This document shows, piece after piece, positions 1 to 9,482 of a stretch of 64,000 bases of DNA. The stretch spans positions 388,689 through 452,688 of the forward strand of contig NZ_SRZX01000002.1 in the NCBI RefSeq assembly GCF_004792665.1. Direction: 5' to 3'. Position numbers and translations under genes: made by a program. This stretch comes from Marinobacter orientalis (GTDB lineage Bacteria; Pseudomonadota; Gammaproteobacteria; Pseudomonadales; Oleiphilaceae). Numbering within the stretch: the stretch's first letter is position 1; each line of letters starts with the position of its first letter. Under the pieces are notes generated by a model, which was not told the origin of the DNA, made no database searches, and worked only from the letters and a program-made list of their open reading frames with translations.

Positions 1-1650
1 ACGTACCATCACCGAAAGCCCCTGACCGACATCCCACACCCAGAGTTCCGGCACGTCCACCGGGGTATTTCCGGCCCCGCCGGGCACCTCCCTGACCAGC
101 GCTACTGTTGCCCACAAAGCAGCCAGGCCAACGGTGGCCAGGCGAAAACCACGAAATGGCACCAGCAAAGCCACCATGACCACAACAGCCAGCAGCGCAA
201 GTGTCGGCGCACCCAGGCCCGGCATGACCACTTCCATATCAGCCAGGCGGATCAGGCCCTGCCATAGCACACCAAACACCAGGTCAAAAACGCTGATGAC
301 GAACTCATCAGCCACCGGCGCCATCGCCATTATCAGCGCCCCAAGCACCAGAACCGGCATGACCACCAGCGATACCCAGGGTATGGCAAACAGGTTGGCC
401 ACAAAGCCAACCACAGCCTGGGGCTGGCCAAGCATTTCCAGAATTGGCCAGAGCGCGACAAACACCGCAAGCTGGGCAAGCAGTAACCCACGGAACCATC
501 CGGCCTGGCGCAAACGCAGACTGAACAGGAGTACCAGAACGGAAACCGCTGCGAATGACAGCCAGAAGCCCTGATCCAGGGGTGAAAACGGGTCGCCCAG
601 CAACACCAGAACCAGTGCCCCGAGCAGTCCGGTGAAAGCTCCGGCTCTCCGCGCTCCCAGCAAAACCCAGCCGGCAATGAGCACCATGATCAGCGCCCGC
701 CGGGTAGGCACTGAAAAGCCCGCCGCAAGCGCATAGGCGAAACTGGCAGCGGCGACACAGAAAAAGACGATGCCCCGCAGCCGGCCCGGCGATACCCGGC
801 CCTGTGGCAGGCAGAGCAGTAATCGCCGGCAGACGAAGCCCGCGCCCGCCGCTATCAGCCCCAGGTGCAGTCCGGAAATCGCGACCAGATGTATCGTGCC
901 GGTGGCCTTGAGGACGTCCCAGTGCCGGGGCTCCATGTGCCCACGGTAGCCGATCATCAGAGAGGCAATAAGCGGAAAATGCCTGGCCCTGGCAAGCCGC
1001 TCTGAAGCTGCCGCGACAAGACCGTTGCGCCAGCGGTGATAGTGACAGCCGCTACTGCAGTCAACGCTGCTGTCCGCAACCAGATCACGGATAGTGCCGG
1101 TGGCGCCGAACCCCTTCCGGTAAAGCCAGGATTCGTAGCGAAACCCCACGGGATTGACGGAGCCATGGGGACGCTTGAGAACCACCTCGAGCCGCAAGCG
1201 ATGGGGAATGCTGGTTGTCGCCGCTTCGCCATACCAGGCAAGACGGATCTTCTGCGGCAACGATGTTGGCTCCGGAAGTTCAGGACGCCACGGCAGATGC
1301 CACTGATCGACACAGAACGCAAAACGGACACTGCTGAAACTGCCGCTGGAGGGAACATCACACACATACCCGGACACTTCCAGAAGCTCCCCTTCCAGAC
1401 CGGTCGGAAGCATGGACTGCTGACGCATATCAGCCTGCCAGGCCGACCAGAGCATACCGGCCAGACCGCCAGCAACCAATACCGCGACAGTTCTGGATAC
1501 CGGCTGAGCCGTGGCCATCAGCGTCACGAACGGGACTACCATCGCTGACATCAGCCAGGGCAGAGGTGGTAAGACCGCAAGGCTATACAGTAAGATAACG
1601 CCGCTGGCATAGCCCGCGAGGCCAACCCTGGCCATAAAACTTCCGGACAA
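1..1650 (-). CDS. comEC: ComEC/Rec2 DNA-uptake channel protein (3' end outside window)
   Basis: Inner-membrane channel that carries single-stranded DNA into the cytoplasm in natural transformation. The minus-strand frame is open from the window edge to about 1650. It reads an N-terminal membrane region, a DUF4131-like OB domain (around the CDVPSSGSFSSVRF stretch), the competence helices (motif HLVAISGLHLGL) and the start of the metallo-beta-lactamase-like domain (VWDVGQGLSVMVR) at the window edge. About 550 codons are visible; the C-terminal nuclease-like domain is missing. I chose a TTG start at 1650 because AGGAGG (1658-1663) sits 7 bases upstream; the in-frame ATG at 1635 is the alternative. 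It is divergent from the DUF2062 gene, as in Pseudomonas. No frameshift was seen in the parts I translated. Confidence 0.88.
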   Translation of the reverse strand, partial: MSGSFMARVGLAGYASGVILLYSLAVLPPLPWLMSAMVVPFVTLMATAQPVSRTVAVLVAGGLAGMLWSAWQADMRQQSMLPTGLEGELLEVSGYVCDVPSSGSFSSVRFAFCVDQWHLPWRPELPEPTSLPQKIRLAWYGEAATTSIPHRLRLEVVLKRPHGSVNPVGFRYESWLYRKGFGATGTIRDLVADSSVDCSSGCHYHRWRNGLVAAASERLARARHFPLIASLMIGYRGHMEPRHWDVLKATGTIHLVAISGLHLGLIAAGAGFVCRRLLLCLPQGRVSPGRLRGIVFFCVAAASFAYALAAGFSVPTRRALIMVLIAGWVLLGARRAGAFTGLLGALVLVLLGDPFSPLDQGFWLSFAAVSVLVLLFSLRLRQAGWFRGLLLAQLAVFVALWPILEMLGQPQAVVGFVANLFAIPWVSLVVMPVLVLGALIMAMAPVADEFVISVFDLVFGVLWQGLIRLADMEVVMPGLGAPTLALLAVVVMVALLVPFRGFRLATVGLAALWATVALVREVPGGAGNTPVDVPELWVWDVGQGLSVMVR

Positions 1651-1730
1651 TCCTTGTCCTCCTGATAGTTGGTCCTCCCCGGGCGCCGCACATTCCCGGA
1701 AACATCGTCCTGAGCAGGCAGAACTTCCCG

Positions 1731-2306
1731 ATGCCAAAGAAGTTCATGAAACGATATCTACCATCGCCGGAAAAGGTGCGCGCGATTGAATCGCTGCACT
1801 TCCTCGGTGATATCCTTCATGAACCCAACCTGTGGCACATCAACCGGCACAGTGTTGCCCGCGCCTTCCTTGTGGGCATTTTCCTGGCCATCATCCCGAT
1901 GCCTTTCCAGATGCTTGCGGCAACGTTCTTTGCGATCTGGTTCAACGCCAACCTGCCACTGTCAGTGGTACTGGTGTGGATCAGCAATCCGGTGACCATG
2001 CCTCCCCTGTTTTACTTCAACTACAAGATCGGGGCCTGGATCCTTGACCGCCCGGTGCTGAATTTCGAGTTCCAGCTGTCCTGGTCCTGGCTCAGCGGGC
2101 GGCTCCTCGATATCGGCATCCCCCTGTATCTGGGATCCCTGCTGGTAGCCACCCTGTCGGCATGCCTGGCTTATCTCATCATCCAGTTCCTGTGGCGTCG
2201 CAAGGTTCGCTCTGACTGGCAGCAACGCCGATCGACCCGCATCCGCTATCGCCGGCTGGCCAGGCAGGCCCGACAAGAGCGGAATCGTGACAGTCAAAGC
2301 TCCTGA
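1731..2306 (+). CDS. DUF2062 domain membrane protein
   Basis: A 191-residue protein of the DUF2062 family; the molecular function of the family is not established. Its typical pattern is visible: an N-terminal soluble stretch, then hydrophobic segments around residues 42-70 and 75-100 with the conserved SNPVTMPPLFYFNYKIG motif, another membrane segment near 125-155, and a very basic C-terminal tail rich in Arg. The gene lies between comEC (divergent) and lolD (convergent; the 3' ends overlap by about 13 bases). This neighbourhood recurs in Pseudomonas, so the gene is probably an envelope protein, but no role can be read from the sequence. Confidence 0.85.
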   Translation: MPKKFMKRYLPSPEKVRAIESLHFLGDILHEPNLWHINRHSVARAFLVGIFLAIIPMPFQMLAATFFAIWFNANLPLSVVLVWISNPVTMPPLFYFNYKIGAWILDRPVLNFEFQLSWSWLSGRLLDIGIPLYLGSLLVATLSACLAYLIIQFLWRRKVRSDWQQRRSTRIRYRRLARQARQERNRDSQSS

Positions 2307-3004
2307 AACAGCTCGCCCTGCTCCAGGCGCAACACCCGACCCAGGCTCCTGGCCATTCTCATGTCATGGGTTACAAGAACAAAAGCAATACCAATCTGGT
2401 CCCTCAGTGACTCAATCAGGTCACGAACCCCGTCCCCGGTCTGCTCATCCAGATTTCCCGTCGGCTCATCCATCAGCACGCATTCAGGCTCGTTTACCAG
2501 TGCCCGGGCAATGGCGACCCGCTGACGCTCGCCACCAGACAGCTCACCGGGCTTGTGGGCCAGACGATGGCCAAGCCCCACACGCTCAAGTATGGCACTG
2601 GCCCTGTCCGATGCCGGCTTGACCGCGAGCCCGCCCAGTGCGCATGGCATCATCACGTTTTCAAGCGCGGAAAATTCCGGAAGCAGATGGTGGAACTGGT
2701 AGACAAACCCCAGGTGACCGTTACGGAAGCGCGCCCGCCCGGCTTCACTCATGCGGTGGATATCCTGACCACAGATATCAATATGGCCGGAAGAGGGTTT
2801 GTCCAGTCCCCCGAGAAGATTCAGCAGCGTCGTCTTGCCGGCGCCACTACTGCCGACAATACCGACAGATTCTCCGGCAGATACCTTCAGCGAAATATCC
2901 GAGAATATGGTGAGTTTCCCCGGCCCCTCATTGTAGGTGCGGGTGACCCTGTCACAGTCGATTACCAGAGCTTTTTCCCTGTTCATGGGTGCTGAATCAT
3001 TCAT
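2294..3004 (-). CDS. lolD: LolD, ATPase of the lipoprotein-releasing ABC transporter
   Basis: Cytoplasmic ATPase that powers release of outer-membrane lipoproteins from the inner membrane to LolA. The 236-residue protein has Walker A GSSGAGKTTLL, a Q-loop region, the ABC signature LSGGERQRVAIARAL, Walker B with VLMDEPTGNLDE, and the switch His in LVTHD. The MacB/LolD-type DEPTGNLD motif and the upstream permease gene separate it from generic importers. Its start overlaps the 3' end of the permease gene by 8 bases, so the two are probably translationally coupled. A second Met at codon 7 is an alternative start. Confidence 0.93.
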   Translation of the reverse strand: MNDSAPMNREKALVIDCDRVTRTYNEGPGKLTIFSDISLKVSAGESVGIVGSSGAGKTTLLNLLGGLDKPSSGHIDICGQDIHRMSEAGRARFRNGHLGFVYQFHHLLPEFSALENVMMPCALGGLAVKPASDRASAILERVGLGHRLAHKPGELSGGERQRVAIARALVNEPECVLMDEPTGNLDEQTGDGVRDLIESLRDQIGIAFVLVTHDMRMARSLGRVLRLEQGELFQEL

Positions 3005-4238
3005 AACGCAGAGCCTCCGCCGGATCGACGCGGGATGCCCGCCACGCCGGATAAATTGTTGCCAGCAGGCTCAGCGCAAGGCCGGCACCGCTGATAATCC
3101 AGACATCCTGCCACTGCAGCTGGGACGGCAGATAGCTGATGAAGTACACGTCTGCACTGAGGAACTGGTGCCCCATGAACTCTTCCAGCCAGGCGATGAA
3201 TCCACTGATGTTATAGGCGCCAAAAATACCGAGGGCCGTGCCGACGAGCGTACCGGTGATACCGATGACCGCGCCCTGAACAATAAAGATACGCATGATT
3301 CTGCCGGGGGTCGCCCCCATGGTTCGCAGAATGGCGATGTCCGCAGTTTTATCGGTAACCACCATCACCAGGGTGGAAACAATGTTGAAGGCCGCCACGG
3401 CCACGATAAACATCAGCAGAAGGCCGATCATGGTTTTCTCCATGCGGATGGCCTGGAACAGATTGCCGTGGGTTCGGGTCCAGTCAGAAATGTAATGGCG
3501 GCCACTGAGTTCCGTCGCCACGTCCCTGGCGACCCTGGGCGCCTGGAACAGATCGTCCACCAGCAGCCGTACACCCTCGGCCTTGCCACCGGTACGCATA
3601 AGCTTCGAGGCGTCATCCATGTGAATCAGGGTGTAGTTGCCATCCAGCTCCGCCCCCACACTGAACACACCCTTGACCGTAAACCGCTTCAGCCGCGGCA
3701 GAACGCCGGCGGGTGTCACCGAGGCCTCCGGCAATACCACGGTCACTTTGTCACCAATCTGCAGCCTGAGCGCGGATGCCATCAGTTTGCCGATGATGAT
3801 CCCGAATTCGCCGGACTTGAGATCATCCAGGCCACCTTCGATCATGTGATCCTCGATGATCGATACACTTCGCTCCTGCTCCGGCAGAATGCCGTTGAGC
3901 ATAACGCCCCGGACATCGCCGCCACCGGTCACCATACCCTGCCCCTGGATGTAGGGGGCTGCGGCAATCACCGATGGGTGCTGCTCAACCTGGCGATCGA
4001 CCTCCTGCCAGTCCTGAAGCACACCGGCGGCCTGTATGGTGGCATGGGGTACCATTCCCAGAATGCGCTGCTTCAGCTCACGGTCGAATCCGTTCATCAC
4101 CGACAGGACGATGATCAGCACCGCAACACCGAGCATCAGCCCGATCATGGAAGTGAGTGATATAAACGAAATGAAGTGGTTGCGTCGTTTGGCTGCCGTA
4201 TACCGTAAACCGATATACAGTGATAAGGGTCTGAACAT
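2997..4238 (-). CDS. Lipoprotein-releasing ABC transporter permease (LolC/LolE/LolF type)
   Basis: Membrane subunit that extracts lipoproteins from the inner membrane with LolD. The 413-residue protein has the LolCE layout: a short cytoplasmic N-terminus (LYIGLRYTAAKRRNHFISFIS), a first membrane helix near 25-47, a large periplasmic domain to about 265, and three C-terminal helices (about 268-295, 315-350, 375-400). It ends in WRASRVDPAEALRYE, typical of the family. E. coli has separate LolC and LolE subunits, but only one permease gene is present in this operon. It may therefore be a homodimeric LolF-type subunit, or a second permease may lie elsewhere. Confidence 0.9.
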   Translation of the reverse strand: MFRPLSLYIGLRYTAAKRRNHFISFISLTSMIGLMLGVAVLIIVLSVMNGFDRELKQRILGMVPHATIQAAGVLQDWQEVDRQVEQHPSVIAAAPYIQGQGMVTGGGDVRGVMLNGILPEQERSVSIIEDHMIEGGLDDLKSGEFGIIIGKLMASALRLQIGDKVTVVLPEASVTPAGVLPRLKRFTVKGVFSVGAELDGNYTLIHMDDASKLMRTGGKAEGVRLLVDDLFQAPRVARDVATELSGRHYISDWTRTHGNLFQAIRMEKTMIGLLLMFIVAVAAFNIVSTLVMVVTDKTADIAILRTMGATPGRIMRIFIVQGAVIGITGTLVGTALGIFGAYNISGFIAWLEEFMGHQFLSADVYFISYLPSQLQWQDVWIISGAGLALSLLATIYPAWRASRVDPAEALRYE

Positions 4239-4353
4239 TGGGGGGAGCCTGTCGCTGCCTTATGGTCTGTCGAAATTCCTGCCCCCGATACGGGCTGGCA
4301 GGAAGCTGCTAAACTTCTATCAGTACACAATAATACCGCGTTATGGAGTCCCG

Positions 4354-4941
4354 ATGTCCGCCACGACACCCCACGATGACCCGGCACAGACCACTTGCGA
4401 CCGCAGGGACTTCTTCCGTATCAGCGATTATATCGGCCTGGAAATCCGAAAGCTCGATGCTGATAACGCAGACAAAGAGAATCCCTTTAACGGCAGCCAC
4501 CTGGAAAGCCTGCGATCGGAGCTCAAACGCCTTGATCAGGACGTAAAGGCACAGCTCACCACCCTGGCAGAGCGGGACCGGCTATTGACCTCATTAATCA
4601 AGTCCCTCAACGGGAAGCTGGATACGCTGGCGCGCATTATGGCCTTTGAGCAAAATCCGTTGCAACCTGAAGACTGGCAGGACGTCACCCTCAGCGAGGG
4701 CGGACTGGCTTTCCATACTGCAACCAACAGCTTCATGATCGATGAGATTCTGGCCCTGAGAATGACGCTGCCTCCGGAACTGTTTCAGCCGGTTGCCATC
4801 GCCAAGGTAGTCAGCGTGGAACCTGACGGAAGCCAAGGGGTCAGGGTTCATACCGAGTTTACCGACATCCATGACAGTGACCGCCAACAAATTGCCCGCC
4901 ATGTGATGCGCTGGCAGATCCGGCAACGGCAAAACCAATAA
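4354..4941 (+). CDS. PilZ-like domain protein with helical insertion
   Basis: A 195-residue soluble protein. The N-terminal RRDFFRI contains an RxxxR motif (R18-R22) like the c-di-GMP-binding arginines of PilZ. The second PilZ motif appears only near residue 112 as T-L-S-E-G-G, with Thr instead of Asp/Asn. Between them lies a helical, coiled-coil-like stretch (about 45-95) rich in Leu, Glu and Lys. This resembles PilZ proteins with an inserted oligomerising helix, some of which do not bind c-di-GMP (family knowledge). The start is the ATG preceded by GGAG at 4344-4347; an upstream in-frame ATG at 4036 lies inside the divergent permease gene and is rejected. A Pseudomonas PilZ gene sits at the same place beside lol genes. 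Confidence 0.72.
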   Translation: MSATTPHDDPAQTTCDRRDFFRISDYIGLEIRKLDADNADKENPFNGSHLESLRSELKRLDQDVKAQLTTLAERDRLLTSLIKSLNGKLDTLARIMAFEQNPLQPEDWQDVTLSEGGLAFHTATNSFMIDEILALRMTLPPELFQPVAIAKVVSVEPDGSQGVRVHTEFTDIHDSDRQQIARHVMRWQIRQRQNQ

Positions 4942-5033
4942 ACTGTCCACAAATCACCGAATCCGGGCTGACATTTGTTAGTCTTTATCGGATATTACGT
5001 TTTATCAATGTGATACCAGGGAGCAAGCCACTG

Positions 5034-5342
5034 ATGAACAAACGCACATTAAAAGCAGTCTGTGCCGTTACCGCCCTCACCGCGCTCGCAGCGGGACCTT
5101 TCACTGCCGCCACTGCCGAGGAGGTCCGTGTGCCGGTGATGTCGCAGGCCGAGCGCAGCGCCCAGGAAAACCTGCCGCGCACCGGCATGAGCGACGCCAG
5201 CGTTCGCAATGGCTGGGGCGAACCCCGGCAAATCACGGGCCCGGTGGGCGACCCGCCCATTTCCCAATGGCATTACGAAGGGTTTGTCGTGTATTTTGAG
5301 GACGACAGGGTGATTCACGCGGTGCTCAAGCCCGAACGTTGA
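5034..5342 (+). CDS. Small exported protein of unknown function
   Basis: A 102-residue protein with a clear signal peptide: basic start MNKRTLK, a hydrophobic Ala/Leu/Thr core, and likely cleavage after the ATAEE region near residue 27. The mature part has no Cys. It carries a conserved-looking block, NGWGEPRQITGPVGDPP, then WHYEGFVVYFEDDRVIHAVLK, reminiscent of small beta-rich periplasmic proteins in gammaproteobacteria. The ATG at 5034 follows GGGAGC at 5019-5024; an upstream in-frame ATG at 5010 is less likely. It lies 60 bases before aguA on the same strand. I do not recognise a characterised family. Confidence 0.72.
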   Translation: MNKRTLKAVCAVTALTALAAGPFTAATAEEVRVPVMSQAERSAQENLPRTGMSDASVRNGWGEPRQITGPVGDPPISQWHYEGFVVYFEDDRVIHAVLKPER

Positions 5343-5402
5343 AAAATCATTCAATTATGTCCTGACGCAACCCCTCCTGTTCGTTAGAATGTCGGCTTTT
5401 GC

Positions 5403-6473
5403 ATGAAAGGTGTTCGCAACTTGACTTCCAGACCTGTGATGCCCGCAGAGTGGGCACCCCAAAGTGCCGTGATGCTGACCTGGCCCCATCCGGGAACCGA
5501 CTGGAGTGACAGCCTCGCCGAGGTGGAGCCCGTGTTCCTGGACGTTGCCCGTGCCGTGCTCCGCTTCGAGCATGTCGTTCTCAGCTGTGAACATGTGGTC
5601 CGGCTGCAGGAACTGGAGCGGGATCTCAACGACTACGCACGGAAGCGGGAACTGCCTGGCCGGGTTGTCGCAGTACCTGCTCCTGCCAATGACACCTGGG
5701 CGCGGGACCATGGCCCTATCGCCATTGCAAGCGTGGATGGCCCGGAATTGCTGGACTTCCGGTTTAATGCCTGGGGCGGCAAGTTCCCATGGGAAAAGGA
5801 CGATGCCCTGAATCGTCACCTGGCAAACTTTGGCAGTTTTGGCACCACCCGCCTGGTACCCGTGGAGTTTGTCCTGGAAGGTGGCTCGATCGAATCCGAT
5901 GGCCAGGGAACCATACTGACCACCAGTGAATGCCTGTTGACTCCGTCCCGTAATCCGACCATGGACCGGGGCGCCATTGAACACCTGATGGCGGAAACCC
6001 TCGGCACCGACCGGGTTCTGTGGCTCAACCATGGCTACCTGGACGGTGATGACACGGACAGCCACATCGATACCCTCGCCCGATTCTGCGCAGCGGATCA
6101 CATCTGTTATGTCGCCTGCCCCGATGTCAGCGATGAACACTACAGCGCACTGGCGGCCATGGAGGAAGAGCTGCAACAATTCCACCAGGCCAACGGCCAG
6201 CCTTACAGACTTACCTCCCTGCCATGGCCTGATGCAATCCACGGCGACGACGGCGAGCGACTGCCGGCAACCTATGCCAATTTCCTGATCATCAATGGTG
6301 CTGTTCTGGTGCCGGTCTATGGTGTGCCACAGGATGAAGAGGCCCTGAACATCCTGGCCGGACTATTCCCTGACCGGGAAATGATTCCGGTTAACTGCCG
6401 GCCGTTGATCAGGCAACATGGCAGCCTTCATTGCATTACCATGCAGATACCCGCAGGAGTCGTGAAGGCATGA
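5403..6473 (+). CDS. aguA: Agmatine deiminase (peptidyl-arginine deiminase family)
   Basis: Hydrolyses agmatine to N-carbamoylputrescine and ammonia, the first step from agmatine to putrescine. The 356-residue protein shows the MPAEWAPQ start region, the substrate-site stretch NDTWARDHGP, a conserved VLEGGSIESDG block, HIDTLARF, and the catalytic Cys near the C-terminus in GSLHCITMQ. Length fits the family. The next gene encodes the enzyme for the following step and overlaps by four bases (ATGA), which supports the assignment. The exact start is uncertain: ATG 5403 lacks a good ribosome site, and TTG 5421 or ATG 5439 are alternatives. Confidence 0.88.
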   Translation: MKGVRNLTSRPVMPAEWAPQSAVMLTWPHPGTDWSDSLAEVEPVFLDVARAVLRFEHVVLSCEHVVRLQELERDLNDYARKRELPGRVVAVPAPANDTWARDHGPIAIASVDGPELLDFRFNAWGGKFPWEKDDALNRHLANFGSFGTTRLVPVEFVLEGGSIESDGQGTILTTSECLLTPSRNPTMDRGAIEHLMAETLGTDRVLWLNHGYLDGDDTDSHIDTLARFCAADHICYVACPDVSDEHYSALAAMEEELQQFHQANGQPYRLTSLPWPDAIHGDDGERLPATYANFLIINGAVLVPVYGVPQDEEALNILAGLFPDREMIPVNCRPLIRQHGSLHCITMQIPAGVVKA

Positions 6474-7393
6474 ACCGCTCCAACCCGGCCGGTGCTCTGG
6501 CCATTGCCGCCATTCAGCAAACATGTGACGCCAGCAAGGACACCAGTCTGGCCACCAGTGAACGCCTGGTCCGCCAGGCAGTGAACGATGGCGCGCAACT
6601 GGTGGTGTTACAGGAACTGCACGCCACCCTTTACTTCTGCCAGACCGAGGACACCTCGGTGTTCGAACTGGCCGAACCCATACCGGGCCCCACCAGCGAC
6701 CGGTTGTCGGCGCTGGCGGCGGAACTTGATATTGTCCTGGTGGGCTCCATCTTCGAGCGGCGGATGAACGGCGTTTACCACAACACCGCCGTGGTGTTCG
6801 AGCGGGACGGAAGCATCGCCGGTCTTTACCGCAAGATGCACATTCCGGACGATCCCGGCTTTTATGAGAAATTCTACTTCACCCCCGGCGACGCCAGCTT
6901 TAACCATGGCGCCAGTGGCTTCACCCCGATCGACACGTCGGTTGGCCGCCTGGGCGTACTGGTATGCTGGGATCAGTGGTATCCCGAAGCCGCGCGCCTG
7001 ATGGCTCTGGCCGGTGCCGAGGTGCTCATCTATCCCACTGCCATCGGCTGGGATGTCACTGACGACCCCGATGAACAGGCACGGCAGCTGGAGGCCTGGG
7101 TAACAGTTCAGCGTGGCCACGCCGTGGCCAACAACCTGCCCGTTATCGCACCCAACCGCGTTGGCACCGAACCGGACCCTTCCGGGATGTCTGACGGCAT
7201 CCGCTTCTGGGGCAACAGCTTTATCTGCGGTCCCCAGGGAGAATTCCTGGCGCGGGCCGATGACCACTCGGAAACCATACTGTCCACCATTATCAACCGC
7301 TCACGCAGTGAATCGATTCGACGCATCTGGCCGTATTTCAGGGACCGGCGCATCGACGCCTATGGCGACATTCTCAAGCGGGTAAGGGACTGA
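6470..7393 (+). CDS. aguB: N-carbamoylputrescine amidase
   Basis: A nitrilase-superfamily amidase that converts N-carbamoylputrescine to putrescine, CO2 and ammonia. The 307-residue protein contains the catalytic triad in order: Glu in LQELHATLYF, Lys in YRKMHIPDDP, and Cys in VCWDQWYPEAAR. The YF after the Glu, and the DDPGFYEKFYFTPGD block, are typical of AguB rather than of beta-ureidopropionase. Its ATG overlaps the aguA stop as ATGA, so the pair should be translated together. GGAG just upstream (inside aguA) can serve as ribosome site. Confidence 0.93.
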   Translation: MNRSNPAGALAIAAIQQTCDASKDTSLATSERLVRQAVNDGAQLVVLQELHATLYFCQTEDTSVFELAEPIPGPTSDRLSALAAELDIVLVGSIFERRMNGVYHNTAVVFERDGSIAGLYRKMHIPDDPGFYEKFYFTPGDASFNHGASGFTPIDTSVGRLGVLVCWDQWYPEAARLMALAGAEVLIYPTAIGWDVTDDPDEQARQLEAWVTVQRGHAVANNLPVIAPNRVGTEPDPSGMSDGIRFWGNSFICGPQGEFLARADDHSETILSTIINRSRSESIRRIWPYFRDRRIDAYGDILKRVRD

Positions 7394-7400
7394 GCGTTCG

Positions 7401-8312
7401 ATGAAGAAACTGACGGATACGGTTATCCTCGAGCTGAACAGCATACTGCTGGGCAAAGACCATCAGGTTCGCCTGGCGCTCTGCGGCCTCCTGGCGCGGG
7501 GACACCTGTTGATTGAAGACATCCCCGGCATGGGCAAGACCACCCTGTCCCACGCCCTGGCCAGAGTCATGGGCCTGAGCTACCAGCGTATCCAGTTCAC
7601 CAATGACCTGCTCCCGGCAGACGTGCTCGGCTTCTCCATGTACGACAAGGAAGCCGGCAGCCTGGTGTTCCACCCCGGCCCGATTTTCGCTCAGGTTGTT
7701 CTGGCCGACGAAATCAACCGCGCCTCCCCCAGAACCCAGAGTGCATTGCTTGAGGCCATGGAAGAGCGGCAGGTATCCATTGAAGGCGAAACCCGGCCGT
7801 TACCGCATCCGTTCTTTGTCATCGCCACCCAGAATCCCATTGAACAGGGCGGCACCTATCCACTGCCCGAATCCCAGCTGGACCGCTTCCTCATGCGCAT
7901 ACGCCTGGGCTACCCTGACCCGCGCGCCGAACGAGAACTTCTGGAAGGAGAAGACCGCCGTGTGATGACCGGCCGGCTGCAGTCACTGCTTTCGGCGAAA
8001 GACCTGCAGACCCTGCAGGACGCCGTCAACCGCGTTACCACCAGCCCGGCGCTGCTGGATTATGTACAACGGCTGCTGGAACAGAGCCGCAGAATGCCGG
8101 GGCTACTCTACGGCCTGTCTCCTCGCGCCGGCCTTGGGCTGGTGCGTGCCGCCAGGGCCTGGGCACTGATGGACAGTCGCCACCACGTACTGCCGGATGA
8201 CATCCAGGCGGTATTTCCCGCAGTTGCAGAACACCGGCTTGAACAGGGAGAATCCGGAAAGAGCGCTGAACGAATCAGGCAACTTCTGACCTCCGTGTCT
8301 GTCATTGAATAA
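7401..8312 (+). CDS. MoxR-family AAA+ ATPase
   Basis: A 303-residue AAA+ ATPase of the MoxR class, usually a chaperone that activates or assembles partner proteins. Visible motifs are Walker A GMGKTTLS in the context LIEDIPGMGKT, Walker B VVLADEINRASPRTQSALLEAMEE, sensor 1 ATQNPIEQGGTYPLPESQLDRF, and a C-terminal lid with SPRAGLGLVRAARAWA. MoxR genes are normally followed by DUF58 and von Willebrand A domain genes. Here the next gene, 21 bases downstream, is trxB, and aguB is only 7 bases upstream, so the substrate is not evident from context. Co-transcription with aguAB is likely from spacing alone. Confidence 0.92.
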   Translation: MKKLTDTVILELNSILLGKDHQVRLALCGLLARGHLLIEDIPGMGKTTLSHALARVMGLSYQRIQFTNDLLPADVLGFSMYDKEAGSLVFHPGPIFAQVVLADEINRASPRTQSALLEAMEERQVSIEGETRPLPHPFFVIATQNPIEQGGTYPLPESQLDRFLMRIRLGYPDPRAERELLEGEDRRVMTGRLQSLLSAKDLQTLQDAVNRVTTSPALLDYVQRLLEQSRRMPGLLYGLSPRAGLGLVRAARAWALMDSRHHVLPDDIQAVFPAVAEHRLEQGESGKSAERIRQLLTSVSVIE

Positions 8313-9284
<972 letters not shown>

Positions 9285-9340
9285 GTTGCTGCGAATTCAG
9301 CAAGAACTTGTGAAGGCAGCTAACTCCCAGTTAGAGCGAG

Positions 9341-9444
9341 GCCGGGGGCGCCAACCTTCTGGAACTGTGCGGAGCCAGGGATGGCGGAGCTCAAGCGTCA
9401 CAGGGATGTGCTTGAGCGTGTTCCAGAAGGTTGGTGACCCCGGC
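9341..9444. repeat. Large imperfect palindrome (REP/BIME-like) between trxB and aat
   Basis: The 25-base arms 9341-9365 and 9420-9444 are inverted complements differing at three adjacent positions. Inside lies a second stem (CTCAAGC near 9390 with GCTTGAG near 9411) and the element AGCCAGGGATGGCGGAG. The RNA would fold into a long hairpin. It has no T-tract, so it is not a classical terminator. I saw no second copy in the window. It fits an intergenic palindromic repeat family; that family assignment is inference. Confidence 0.75.
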
Positions 9445-9482
9445 CGACACCACCAACACGCGAGCCCTAACTCCGGACCCAG

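Noticed and set aside
2937..4160. Plus-strand open frame (about 407 codons) opposite the Lol permease
   Set aside because: It is antisense to a well-conserved membrane protein, has a His/Gln/Asp-rich shadow composition, and no motifs.
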